Positions 43,290-51,210 of a stretch of DNA of 64,000 bases are shown here, one piece after another. The notes under the pieces are model-generated. The model saw nothing but the letters and a program-made list of their open reading frames with translations. It made no database searches and had not been told where the DNA came from. The stretch's first letter is position 1; every line of letters starts with the position of its first letter. The DNA comes from Candidatus Ozemobacteraceae bacterium. Its GTDB lineage: Bacteria > Muiribacteriota > Ozemobacteria > Ozemobacterales > Ozemobacteraceae. Where the stretch lies: assembly GCA_035373905.1 (NCBI GenBank), contig DAOSOK010000002.1, positions 1-64,000 of the forward strand, given 5' to 3'. The position numbers and the translations under genes were made by a program.

Positions 43290-43934
43290 CTACTTGCTGA
43301 GATTCAGGGCCGTCGCCCTGGCGGTGAAGATCGCGACGGCCTTCGCGACCGTCGATGTCATGGCGCGCGAAGAGATCGTGGCGGCCGTGATCTGCTCGAT
43401 GTCCCCGCCGTCTTTTTTGACGAGCCATTTTTTCGCCGCGATGTCCTGGCCGGCGAAGTTTGATTTATAGTGCGGCGTATCTATCTTTGTTCCGAGACCG
43501 GGCGTCTCGCGGCACTGGAGAACGCTGACGCCGGAGATCTTCCGGTCCGGGGTGAAGCCGACCATCAGCCGGATGGGATCCCCGTATGCCTGGTCCTGTC
43601 GGGTGTCCGGAGGGAGCGAGAGTTTCTGGAGCGCCTGGGGGGAAAGAAGGCGCGACGAGAGTTTGATCGCGACCCCCGAGACGGAGCCGCCCTTCCTGCA
43701 GACGATCAGCTCGAACGGGTCCGTCGAATCGGGCAGAAGGGTTTCGGCTTCGGTGGCATCGAACTCGGGAATGATTTCTGCGAGCGCCTTCTTCTGCTTT
43801 TCGACCGCGACCTGGGCGATGCGATCCTTGGTGAGGTTGTTCACCAGGGCGAGCAGCAGCCCGGATGCGGCCGAAAACGCGGTGAGGATCATGACGAGAT
43901 ACAGGTCGGTCTGGCCTCTGTTGCGTGATTTCAT
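43290..43934 (-). CDS. rnfG: Rnf electron transport complex subunit G (FMN-bearing)
   Basis: The 214-aa protein has one N-terminal transmembrane helix (LVMILTAFSAASGLLLALVN) and a periplasmic FMN-binding domain. The flavinylation motif appears as EQITAATISSRA with Thr as FMN acceptor, a slight change from the usual D..TGATxS pattern (Gly to Ala). ETPGLGTK is also conserved. ApbE in the same operon should attach the FMN. It starts 3 nt after rnfD. Confidence 0.94.
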   Translation of the reverse strand: MKSRNRGQTDLYLVMILTAFSAASGLLLALVNNLTKDRIAQVAVEKQKKALAEIIPEFDATEAETLLPDSTDPFELIVCRKGGSVSGVAIKLSSRLLSPQALQKLSLPPDTRQDQAYGDPIRLMVGFTPDRKISGVSVLQCRETPGLGTKIDTPHYKSNFAGQDIAAKKWLVKKDGGDIEQITAATISSRAMTSTVAKAVAIFTARATALNLSK

Positions 43935-43937
43935 GGT

Positions 43938-44975
43938 TCAGACTCCGAAGCGCGCCGGCTTCACGGTTCGGTCGATGAGCGGAGAGAGGGCGTTCATGAT
44001 CAGGATCGCGAACGAGACTCCCTCGGGATACCCGCCGAACAGGCGTATCAGCATGGTGATGGCGCCGCACCCGATGCCGAAGATCACCCTTCCTCTGAAA
44101 GTCATCGGCGAGGTCACCAGGTCGGTGGCCATGAAGAACGCGCCGAGGAACAGGCCGCCGGAAACGATGTGATAATGCGGAAGCAGGAAACCCGCCGGGT
44201 TCGCCAGATACGCCGCGGCGGCGATCACGGCAACGGTGCCGATATACGAAGCGGGGATTTCCCAGTTGGCGATGCCCCGATAGAGCAGATACAGCCCGCC
44301 GATGAGAAGGGCCAGTTCGCTCACTTCGCCGATCGAGCCCGGGCTGGTGCCGATGAAGAGCGATTTGACGTCGAACGAGAAGCTGTTGAGATAGGCCACG
44401 GCGTCGGCGCCGAGCGAGGTGCCGGTATACGATTTGACGAAGCCCAGCGGCGTGGCGGCCGTCATCGTCTCGGGCGCCAGCCTCTTGTACAGATCGCCCA
44501 GGTAGCCGCCGGTCACGCTCCAGTCCGTCATCAGGGCGGGAAAGCCGACCAGCAGCGCGACGCGGCCGACCAGCGCCGGGTTGAACGGGTTCTGCCCGAG
44601 ACCGCCGTAGGCCATTTTCCCGATACCGATCGCGATCAGGGAGCCGATGCAGATCATCCACCACGGCGAACTCGCGGGAAGGTTGAGCCCCAGCAGAAGA
44701 CCCGTCAGCGCGGCCGAGCGGTCGCTCAGCGTGATCGGCGCCGCCATCAGGAACTTCTGGATCGCCCCTTCGATGACCATCGCCGAGACCACCGCGAAGG
44801 CGATGACCCGAAGCGCATCCACGCCGAACACATACACGGCCATCGCGCAGGCCGGCAGCAGCGCGATGATGACCTGCTGCATGATCTGCGGTGTATCCAT
44901 CGGGTGCGTGATGTGCGAGCCGGAACTCACCACCCATTTTTTCTGCTGAATGTTCACGACGTTTTCCCCCGTCAT
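43938..44975 (-). CDS. rnfD: Rnf electron transport complex subunit D (FMN-bearing)
   Basis: The ATG at 44975 overlaps the rnfC stop (ATGA). The 345-aa protein has about nine or ten transmembrane helices, GLGQNPFNPALVGRVALL, the covalent-FMN motif around Thr in MTAATPLGF, and FFMATDLVTSPMTFRGR with GGYPEGVSFAILIMNAL, all typical of RnfD/NqrB. It passes electrons toward RnfG and takes part in Na+ or H+ transport. The larger open frame that contains it mixes out-of-frame rnfC sequence. Confidence 0.95.
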   Translation of the reverse strand: MTGENVVNIQQKKWVVSSGSHITHPMDTPQIMQQVIIALLPACAMAVYVFGVDALRVIAFAVVSAMVIEGAIQKFLMAAPITLSDRSAALTGLLLGLNLPASSPWWMICIGSLIAIGIGKMAYGGLGQNPFNPALVGRVALLVGFPALMTDWSVTGGYLGDLYKRLAPETMTAATPLGFVKSYTGTSLGADAVAYLNSFSFDVKSLFIGTSPGSIGEVSELALLIGGLYLLYRGIANWEIPASYIGTVAVIAAAAYLANPAGFLLPHYHIVSGGLFLGAFFMATDLVTSPMTFRGRVIFGIGCGAITMLIRLFGGYPEGVSFAILIMNALSPLIDRTVKPARFGV

Positions 44976-46345
44976 TTCTTCTCCGCCTTTTTGTTGCGCT
45001 CGCGGATCAGCTCGTTGACCCTGATTTTCCCGAGCCTGATGCTCTGCACCAGGTGGTTGTGGCCGGCGCAGATGTAATTGCACGAGCCGCACTCGATGCA
45101 GTCGAGGATGCCGAGCTCCTCGAGCTTGGCATAGTCGCCGATCTCCAGATTTCTGGCCAGCAGGGCGGGATGAAGCCCCATCGGGCAGACCTCGACGCAC
45201 CGGCCGCACCGGATGCACGGCTGTTCGTCGTAGAGATTCGCCTCGTCCTCGTTCAGCACGAGAATGCCGGAGACGCCTTTCGTCACGGGCACCGTCGCCG
45301 AATTGAGCGCCTTGCCCATCATCGGTCCGCCGCTGATCAGCATGGCGGAATCGTCGGTCACCCCGCCGCAGTGCTCGAGAACCGACGCGAACGACGTTCC
45401 GAGGCGGACGAGCAGGTTCTTGCGGTTCTTCACCCCGCCGCCCGTCACGGTGACAACGCGATCGACGAGGGGGCGACCGTCGACGACGGCGTCGTAGATC
45501 GCCGCGGCGGTCGCGACGTTCTGCACGACGCAGCCGACCGTCGAGGGCAGCTTGCCCGACGGAACGGACCTTCCGGTGAGGGCGTTGATCAACTGCTTCT
45601 CGCCGCCCTGCGGATACTTCAGGGCGAGGGGAACGACGGCGATGTCGCCGTAGGTGGGCGCGATGCGCGAGAGAACCTCGATGGCGTCCGGCTTGTTCGC
45701 TTCGATCCCGATGTAGCCCTTGACGGGCCCGTTCTTCGAAAAATGCTTCATGACGAGCGCGAGGCCCGCCGCGATGCGGTCGGCGTGCTCGATCATGATG
45801 CGCGCGTCGGCGGTGAGATACGGCTCGCACTCGACGCCGTTCAGGATGACGGTGTCGATGACCGTTCCCGGCGGCGGGGAAAGCTTGACCGACGTGGGAA
45901 AGGTCGCGCCGCCCATGCCGACGATGCCGGCTTTCTCGACCGCCGCGACGATCCCGGAAACGTCCGTCTTCGCGACCACATCGGGGGACGGGGCCGTCGA
46001 CGTCGGCGCCGCGATCCACTCGTCCCGGCCGTCGTTGTCGATGACGATCGACAGCAGGTGGAAGCCGCCCGGCCCCTGGCGGTTCTCGACCGCTCTGACG
46101 GTTCCGGAGACGGATGATATAATATTTGCCGATATCATACCGGCCTTTTCGGCGATGATCTGGCCGGCCTTCACCGCGTCGCCCTTCTTGACGAGCGGTT
46201 TTGCCGGGGCGCCGATATGCTGGGAGACCGGAAGGACGATCTCCTTCGGCACCGGCATCGGCTCGATCGGGGAGGCGTGGGTGAACTTGCGGTCATCGAC
46301 GTGGATGCCGCCCATGGAGAAGGTTTTCATGTCGAACAGGCTCAT
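44972..46345 (-). CDS. rnfC: Rnf electron transport complex subunit C (NADH-binding)
   Basis: ATG at 46345 overlaps the rnfB stop (ATGA) and gives 457 aa. Order: N-terminal biotinyl-like/RnfC_N region (FTHASPIEPMPVPKEIVLPV), NADH/FMN domain with GIVGMGGATFPTSVKL and ILNGVECEPYLTADAR, SLBB region, then two [4Fe-4S] motifs (CIRCGRCVEVCP and CIECGSCNYICAG). It exchanges electrons with NAD on the cytoplasmic side. It lacks the long repetitive C terminus of some RnfC proteins. An AT-rich inverted repeat at 46114-46140 encodes SANIISSV. Confidence 0.96.
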   Translation of the reverse strand: MSLFDMKTFSMGGIHVDDRKFTHASPIEPMPVPKEIVLPVSQHIGAPAKPLVKKGDAVKAGQIIAEKAGMISANIISSVSGTVRAVENRQGPGGFHLLSIVIDNDGRDEWIAAPTSTAPSPDVVAKTDVSGIVAAVEKAGIVGMGGATFPTSVKLSPPPGTVIDTVILNGVECEPYLTADARIMIEHADRIAAGLALVMKHFSKNGPVKGYIGIEANKPDAIEVLSRIAPTYGDIAVVPLALKYPQGGEKQLINALTGRSVPSGKLPSTVGCVVQNVATAAAIYDAVVDGRPLVDRVVTVTGGGVKNRKNLLVRLGTSFASVLEHCGGVTDDSAMLISGGPMMGKALNSATVPVTKGVSGILVLNEDEANLYDEQPCIRCGRCVEVCPMGLHPALLARNLEIGDYAKLEELGILDCIECGSCNYICAGHNHLVQSIRLGKIRVNELIRERNKKAEKK

Positions 46346-47259
46346 GATGGCTCCCCGTCCGTTTTTGGCTTCGCCGCGGCCGCCAGGGCCGCCGCGCGTT
46401 TTTCCTCTTTCTCCTTCGCCCGCTTTTCGCGAAGGAACGCGACCGCCTTCTCGACCGGGCCCTTGCCGTCGATCGCGTTCCGCACGTCGCACTCGGCGAC
46501 GCACTTTCCGCACAGGACGCATTTCGCGTCGTCGATGATGGCCAGGTTCGAGCCGGGCTCGACGGTGATCGCCTGCTTCGGGCAGACGCGCACGCAGCGG
46601 CCGCAGGCGATGCACCCGACGCTGCACTGGTTCATGACGACCGGGGCCGGGTCGCGCGAGGAACAGGTGACCACGACCTTCGAGAGCCGCTTCCGCACCA
46701 GGGAAACGACCTTCCGCGGGCAGGTCTTCACGCACATGCCGCATCCCGTGCACTTCTCGGGGTTGAAAACCGCGATGCCGTCATCGACATGGATCGCCCC
46801 GAACATGCAGACCTTCATGCAGTCGCCGTATCCGATGCAGGAATACATGCACATCTTGTCGCCGGAATAGAGGCTGTGGGCGGCGATACAGCTTCTGATG
46901 CCCACGTATTCCGAAGCGGTTTTCACGTTCGACCGGGTTCCGCGGCAGTGCAACGCAGCGACCATCGGCTCCCGCTCGCTGACCTCGATACCCGCGAGAC
47001 GGCCGATCTCCTTCAGTTTCTCCTTCGTCGCGACCGGGCAGACCATTTTGGGGTCCTGCGTCTCGACGAGCACCTTCGCGAACCCGGAACAGCCGGGATA
47101 TCCGCACGCGCCGCAGTTCGCCTGCGGGAGAAGCGACGCGATCTCGTCGACCAGCGGATTCTCGGCGACGTAGAATTTCCTGGAACTCCAGATGAGGGCG
47201 AGGGCGAGCAGGAACGCTATGCCGCCCATGACCAGGATGGCCGTCAGAACTTCACTCAT
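46342..47259 (-). CDS. rnfB: Rnf electron transport complex subunit B (multi-cluster ferredoxin)
   Basis: The 305-aa protein has an N-terminal membrane helix (AILVMGGIAFLLALALIW), a 4Fe-4S domain (QANCGACGYPGCSGFAKVLV) and four further ferredoxin-type cluster motifs (CIGYGDCMKVC; CTGCGMCVKTCP; CIACGRCVRVCP; CVLCGKCVAEC). It is the entry point for reduced ferredoxin. The last 35 residues are a Lys/Glu/Ala-rich tail. Having rnfB before rnfCDGEA differs from the more usual position at the end of the operon. Confidence 0.95.
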   Translation of the reverse strand: MSEVLTAILVMGGIAFLLALALIWSSRKFYVAENPLVDEIASLLPQANCGACGYPGCSGFAKVLVETQDPKMVCPVATKEKLKEIGRLAGIEVSEREPMVAALHCRGTRSNVKTASEYVGIRSCIAAHSLYSGDKMCMYSCIGYGDCMKVCMFGAIHVDDGIAVFNPEKCTGCGMCVKTCPRKVVSLVRKRLSKVVVTCSSRDPAPVVMNQCSVGCIACGRCVRVCPKQAITVEPGSNLAIIDDAKCVLCGKCVAECDVRNAIDGKGPVEKAVAFLREKRAKEKEEKRAAALAAAAKPKTDGEPS

Positions 47260-47479
47260 ACGTGTTTCCTTTTTCCGTCAACGGTTGTGGAGGAAGAGGT
47301 TCGTTCGCGTCCTGCGGCCGATGGAAACTGCAGCAACCGCAGTGAGCGCAGGCGTCGGCGTCGGAGCGACAGGCCCCCGGGCGGGCGGCACGTTCCCGCT
47401 GATACAGGAGATGGACGACGGCATACATCGCGCCAATTGCCGAGGAAAAGCCGATTGCAACGAGAATTTCGTTCATCAT
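47252..47479 (-). CDS. Small Cys-rich single-pass membrane protein heading the rnf operon
   Basis: This 75-aa frame starts MMNEILVAIGFSSAIGAMYA, one membrane helix, then a basic stretch and the cysteine cluster CRSDADACAHCGCC, then a Pro-rich tail. It overlaps the rnfB start by 8 nt, so translation is coupled. The layout resembles the small FeoB-associated Cys-rich membrane proteins, but the sequence is only loosely similar. A metal or Fe-S related helper of Rnf is possible. Ribosome-site support is weak (GGCGA). Confidence 0.6.
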   Translation of the reverse strand: MMNEILVAIGFSSAIGAMYAVVHLLYQRERAARPGACRSDADACAHCGCCSFHRPQDANEPLPPQPLTEKGNTYE

Positions 47480-47557
47480 TCGCCTTCGTCGCGGCGCACG
47501 TTCCGTGCGCGCGCAATACCGGATTCCAAAATGTGTGGGGGCGTCGAACCGGCGAAT

Positions 47558-47586
47558 AGGATAAAGCAAGCCGTGCCGAAAAACAA
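47558..47586 (-). promoter_or_regulatory. Putative promoter of the rnf operon
   Basis: On the minus strand TTGTTT (47586-47581) and TATCCT (47563-47558) are separated by 17 nt, about 80 nt before the first small gene. Both boxes are imperfect. Confidence 0.35.
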
Positions 47587-47860
47587 TAGTATCCTGCAGA
47601 GGTAGACAGCTGTAACCCAGTGAGAGCATCGCCGTGCACCAGAGTTTGAAAACCGGCTGCGAAGCCGATTTTTCTCTCTTCCGAACCACGTTTTCGTAGA
47701 AATGCATCTCCTTCGGATGAACGAAAATCACCAGTTCGCTGTGTCGAATTGAAAGCCCGGAAACAAATTTCATCTTTGCTGGGAATCGTTTCCCATACCG
47801 CCGGCAGGCGGCTCTGCCTTGGTGGAGTCAGGCCGCTGAGGGCGAACGGTCCGAAATCAC
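47587..47860. other. Intergenic stretch upstream of the rnf operon
   Basis: I see no convincing gene. A short hairpin CGGCTGCGAAGCCG followed by ATTTTT (47654-47673) could terminate plus-strand transcription, although no plus-strand gene precedes it. An open frame here in line with the Cys-rich gene has no start support. Confidence 0.4.
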
Positions 47861-47889
47861 TTGCGCGCCAAACCGGAATGTGGTATAAA
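47861..47889 (+). promoter_or_regulatory. Promoter of tRNA-Pro
   Basis: TTGCGC (47861-47866), 17-nt spacer and TATAAA (47884-47889) sit 36 nt before the tRNA 5' end, a good position and spacing for a sigma70 promoter. Confidence 0.6.
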
Positions 47890-47925
47890 GAACCTCGTTC
47901 TCAAGGTTCTGGGCATTCGACCCAC

Positions 47926-47998
47926 CGGGGCGTAGCGCAGTTGGCAGCGTACTTGAATGGGGTTCAAGTGGTCGCCAGTTCGAGTCTGGCCGCCCCGA
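47926..47998 (+). tRNA. tRNA-Pro (anticodon GGG)
   Basis: The 73-nt sequence folds into a full cloverleaf: acceptor CGGGGCG/CGCCCCG, D stem GCGC/GCGT, anticodon stem CTTGA/TCAAG with loop ATGGGGT (anticodon GGG at 47959-47961), T stem GCCAG/CTGGC with loop TTCGAGT, and discriminator A. The 3' CCA is not fully encoded (CCG follows the discriminator), so a CCA-adding enzyme is required. It is the only tRNA in the window. Confidence 0.97.
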
Positions 47999-48009
47999 CC
48001 GGTAAGAAG

Positions 48010-48039
48010 ACGGGCTTCGCATCCGCGGGGCCCGTTTTT
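48010..48039 (+). terminator. Rho-independent terminator after tRNA-Pro
   Basis: The stem ACGGGC/GCCCGT encloses a GC-rich loop and is followed directly by TTTTT. It lies 12 nt after the tRNA 3' end. Confidence 0.75.
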
Positions 48040-48143
48040 CCTTCCCGGGAATTTCCTCTGGACAAGCGGTCCAACCGCATTTAGAATGCCACCATCAAAA
48101 AGAAAACGGCGCACGAGGCGCCTTCAGGGAAAGGAGTTCTATC

Positions 48144-49370
48144 ATGAAAAAGGGTAAGACCGGGTTCGACACCGACTGCATTCATGCCGGGCAGCACCCC
48201 GACAAGCTGTATGGGGGCGTGAGCGTGCCGATTTTCCAGTCGTCGACTTTCGCGTTCGAGAACGCCGCCCAGGGCGCCGCCCGGTTCAGCGGCCAGGACA
48301 GCGGCTACAAATACACCCGCCTCGGCAACCCGACCACGGCCGGCCTCGAAGAGTGCGTTGCCGAGCTGGAAGGCGGCGGCCTGGGCCTCGCGACCGCGTC
48401 CGGCATGGCGGCCGTCTCCACCGTGTTCATGGCCTTCCTCGGCCAGGGCGTCCACATGGTCGCGACCGACTCGGTGTACGGCCCGACCCGCACGCTGGCC
48501 GAGAACGAGCTTTCTCGCTTCGGCGTCGAGTCCACCTTCCTCGATACCACCGATCTCAACGCCGTGAAGAAGGCGATGAAGCCGAACACGAAGCTCGTCT
48601 ACCTGGAAACGCCGGGCAATCCGACCCTCTCGATCAGCGATATCGCCGCCTGCGCGAAGATCGCCCACGCCAACGGCGCCATCCTCGTCGTCGACAACAC
48701 CTTCTGCAGTCCGATGCTCCAGAAGCCGCTCGACCTGGGCGCCGACGTCGTCCTTCACAGCATGACCAAGTTCCTCAACGGCCACAGCGACGTGGTCGCC
48801 GGCATCATCGTGGCTCGCGACCCGAAGCTGTTCGCCCAGATGAAGAAAGTGCTCGTCCAGATGGGCGGCACGATCGATCCCCATCAGGCCTGGCTCGTCC
48901 TGCGCGGCATCAAGACCCTCGGCATGCGCGTCCGCGTCGCCCAGGACAACGCCATGAAACTTGCGAACGACCTGTTGAAGCACCCCGCCGTGGCGTGGGT
49001 GAAATACCCCGGCCTCCCGTCCCATCCGCAGCATGAGCTCGCGAAGAAGCAGATGAAGGGCTTCGGCGCGATGATCAGCTTCGAGCTGAAGGGCGGCGTC
49101 GAAGCGGGGCGCATCCTCATGGATACCGTGAAACTGAGCACCCTCGCCGTCTCCCTGGGCGGCGTCGAGACGCTCATCCAGCACCCGGCGAGCATGACCC
49201 ACGCCAGCATGGGCCCGAAAGGCCGCCAGGCCGCCGGCATCTCCGACGGTCTCGTGCGCTTCTCGGTCGGCTGCGAGGATTACGAGGACATCCGCGACGA
49301 CCTCGTCCAGGCCCTCGACAAGGTGCTCGCCTCGAAGCCCGAGACGAGCGTCCAGATCGCCGGCATCTGA
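48144..49370 (+). CDS. Cys/Met metabolism PLP enzyme (methionine gamma-lyase-like)
   Basis: The 408-aa enzyme of the trans-sulfuration family has SSTFAFENAAQGAARF, the phosphate-binding SGMAAVSTVFMAF, VVDNTFCSPMLQKPL and the PLP Lys in LHSMTKFLNGHSDVV, with the C-terminal SLGGVETLIQHPASMTHASM that typifies methionine gamma-lyases. It would split methionine to methanethiol, ammonia and 2-oxobutyrate, or act on cystathionine/homocysteine. The active-site Cys of classical methionine gamma-lyase (YGCT) is Pro here (YGPT), so the substrate range is uncertain. AAAGGAG lies 7 nt before the ATG. It is monocistronic, with a terminator after it. Confidence 0.92.
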   Translation: MKKGKTGFDTDCIHAGQHPDKLYGGVSVPIFQSSTFAFENAAQGAARFSGQDSGYKYTRLGNPTTAGLEECVAELEGGGLGLATASGMAAVSTVFMAFLGQGVHMVATDSVYGPTRTLAENELSRFGVESTFLDTTDLNAVKKAMKPNTKLVYLETPGNPTLSISDIAACAKIAHANGAILVVDNTFCSPMLQKPLDLGADVVLHSMTKFLNGHSDVVAGIIVARDPKLFAQMKKVLVQMGGTIDPHQAWLVLRGIKTLGMRVRVAQDNAMKLANDLLKHPAVAWVKYPGLPSHPQHELAKKQMKGFGAMISFELKGGVEAGRILMDTVKLSTLAVSLGGVETLIQHPASMTHASMGPKGRQAAGISDGLVRFSVGCEDYEDIRDDLVQALDKVLASKPETSVQIAGI

Positions 49371-49430
49371 AACGGACCCACGCCGGGTTATTGTAAACTG
49401 TTTCGTATAAAACGATAACTATAGAAATAA

Positions 49431-49474
49431 AACGCCGTCCGCGACGCGTGAAGCCAGCGGGCGGCGTTTTGTTT
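49431..49474 (+). terminator. Rho-independent terminator after the PLP enzyme gene
   Basis: An 11-bp stem (ACGCCGTCCGC with GCGGGCGGCGT, one G-T pair) and a 14-nt loop are followed by TTTTGTTT. An AT-rich box (49388-49432) precedes it. Confidence 0.8.
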
Positions 49475-49529
49475 ACGGCTGGAAAAGCGTGTGCTGCGTT
49501 CCGGTCGATTCCTGCGGAATGAAAACCAG

Positions 49530-49596
49530 CCGTTCGCCCTGAGCCTGTCGAAGGGCGAGAGGACGTTCGCGCTTCGACGGGCTCAGCACGAACGGT
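49530..49596. repeat. REP-like palindrome pair (copy 4, short form)
   Basis: Two facing units, CGTTCGCCCTGAGCCTGTCG and CTTCGACGGGCTCAGCACGA, separated by about 12 nt, lie between two terminators. The long flank and the GAGACGAGTAGTA end of copies 1-3 are absent. Confidence 0.75.
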
Positions 49597-49619
49597 GGGT
49601 GATTGGGGCCGTCAGAAAT

Positions 49620-49652
49620 GAACATCCCGCCGGGTCTCCCGGCGGGATGTTC
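49620..49652 (-). terminator. Strong hairpin after pilC
   Basis: A 15-bp perfect stem (GAACATCCCGCCGGG with its complement, loop TCT) lies 19 nt beyond the pilC stop on the minus strand. Only a short T-poor tail follows, so its terminator strength is uncertain. Confidence 0.65.
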
Positions 49653-49670
49653 CGTGCGGTTGGCCTGGGA

Positions 49671-50882
49671 TCAGCCTTCTGAAGCGTTGACCAGTTTGAG
49701 CATGGGCATGAAGACGGCCAGAACGATGCCGCCGATGACGACGCCCATGAACACGATGACGATCGGTTCGATGACCGACGTAAGGCCCTTGACCGCGTTG
49801 TCGACCTCGGTGTCGTAGAAGTCGGCGATCTTGCTGAGCATCTTGTCGAGTTCGCCCGTTTCCTCGCCGACGGCGATCATCTGCACGACCATCGGGGGGA
49901 ACACGTTCGAGTTCTTGAGCGGCTCGGCGATCGATTCACCTTCGCGGATCGAGACGCGGGTCTTGTCGACGGCCTCGGCGATGACGACGTTGCCTGCGGT
50001 CTGCGCCGTGACTTCGAGCGCCTGCAGAATCGGAACGCCCGAGGCGATCAGCGTGCCGAGGGTCCGGGTGAACTTCGCGACGGCGACCTTGCGCATCATC
50101 ATGCCGATGGCGGGCATCTTGAGGATGTTGGTGTCGAAGATGCGGGCGCCCGTCTTGGTCGTGAAGAAGCTGTAGATCAGGAAGGGAACGCCCAGCATGG
50201 CCGGGATGACGAGAATGGCCCAGTTGACCATGAAGTCGGAGGTCGCCAGCAGAATCTGCGTGGCCATCGGCAGTTCGACCTTCATGCCCATGAAGATTTC
50301 CTTGAACTGCGGCAGAACGAACATGACCAGGGCCACGACGACGAGGCCGGCGATCGCGAACACGACGACCGGGTAGGTGAGCGCGCCCTTGACCTTCGAT
50401 TTCAGGTTTTCCGAGCTTTCGAGGTAGTCGGCGAGACGGTTGAGAATCTGGTCGAGAATACCGCCGACCTCGCCGGCCTTGACAAGGCTGCAGAACAGAT
50501 CGGAAAACACCTTCGGGTGCTTCTCGAGCGCTTTCGAAAACGTCGCGCCGCCTTCGACGTCGGAGCGGATCTGCGTGATGATGCGCTTGAACGTCGGGTT
50601 CTCGGACTGCTGCTGCAGGATCGTGAGACACCGGACGAGCGGCACGCCCGAGCCGATCATCGTCGCGAACTGGCGGGCGAAGATGCAGACTTCCTGCGAG
50701 TTCACGCCGCGCTCGAAAAAGCTGAGGTTGATGCCGCCGCCGCCCTTTTTCTCGGCGATGCTCGTGACGAAGTAGCCTTTCTCGCGAAGTTTCGAGATGC
50801 AGACTTCCTTGCTTTCGGCGTCCATTTCGGACGTGACGATCTTACCGTCCCAGTTTCGTGCTTTGTAGGTAAAGGTTGCCAT
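49671..50882 (-). CDS. pilC: Type IV pilus inner-membrane platform protein PilC (GspF family)
   Basis: ATG at 50882 with a GGGGGG-type ribosome site gives 403 aa, the usual PilC length. Two GspF domains (about residues 65-190 and 270-395) each follow the pattern ARQFATMIGSGVPLVRCLTI and TRTLGTLIASGVPILQALEV, with three membrane helices. PilC couples the PilB motor to pilin assembly. The N terminus (MATFTYKARNWDGKIVTSEM) is canonical. It is a single gene apart from pilB at 2.3-4.1 kb. Confidence 0.95.
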   Translation of the reverse strand: MATFTYKARNWDGKIVTSEMDAESKEVCISKLREKGYFVTSIAEKKGGGGINLSFFERGVNSQEVCIFARQFATMIGSGVPLVRCLTILQQQSENPTFKRIITQIRSDVEGGATFSKALEKHPKVFSDLFCSLVKAGEVGGILDQILNRLADYLESSENLKSKVKGALTYPVVVFAIAGLVVVALVMFVLPQFKEIFMGMKVELPMATQILLATSDFMVNWAILVIPAMLGVPFLIYSFFTTKTGARIFDTNILKMPAIGMMMRKVAVAKFTRTLGTLIASGVPILQALEVTAQTAGNVVIAEAVDKTRVSIREGESIAEPLKNSNVFPPMVVQMIAVGEETGELDKMLSKIADFYDTEVDNAVKGLTSVIEPIVIVFMGVVIGGIVLAVFMPMLKLVNASEG

Positions 50883-51210
50883 TGGCTGGTCCCCCCTTTT
50901 GATGACAATCGCTTCGATCGATACAGTTGCAGGAAGTATGCCATAGACAACACCCGGCATCAATCCCACATTCCCATCTTCCTGTGCGGAAAAAGCGTGC
51001 GGGTTTCCGCACACATTCCCCCGCTTTCGCAACTCGGCACAGGTATCGGTATGATTCGGATATTTCCTTACCCTGAACGTCTGGCGAAGGGGCGGTTCGC
51101 GAACCACTGCTGCCGATCAGGGACCGATGAAAGGTGATGAGCCTGTCCTGAGGGGATTGGACATGGCGCCAGATGTGCGTTACCATAAGCCCTCACACGT
51201 GGATGCACAG
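50883..51210. other. Divergent gap between pilC and topB with inverted repeat
   Basis: No gene is visible. An inverted repeat of 10 bp (TGTGCGGAAA at 50983-50992 and TTTCCGCACA at 51004-51013) lies midway and could be an operator or RNA hairpin for either gene. No strong promoter pair is evident. Confidence 0.5.

Noticed and set aside
42682..43428. N-terminal extensions of the rnfA and rnfD frames
   Set aside because: They are out-of-frame readings of rnfE and rnfC; the true starts overlap the upstream stops as ATGA.
47749..48084. Open frames across the tRNA-Pro region on both strands
   Set aside because: They overlap a perfect tRNA cloverleaf and its terminator and carry no protein signature.
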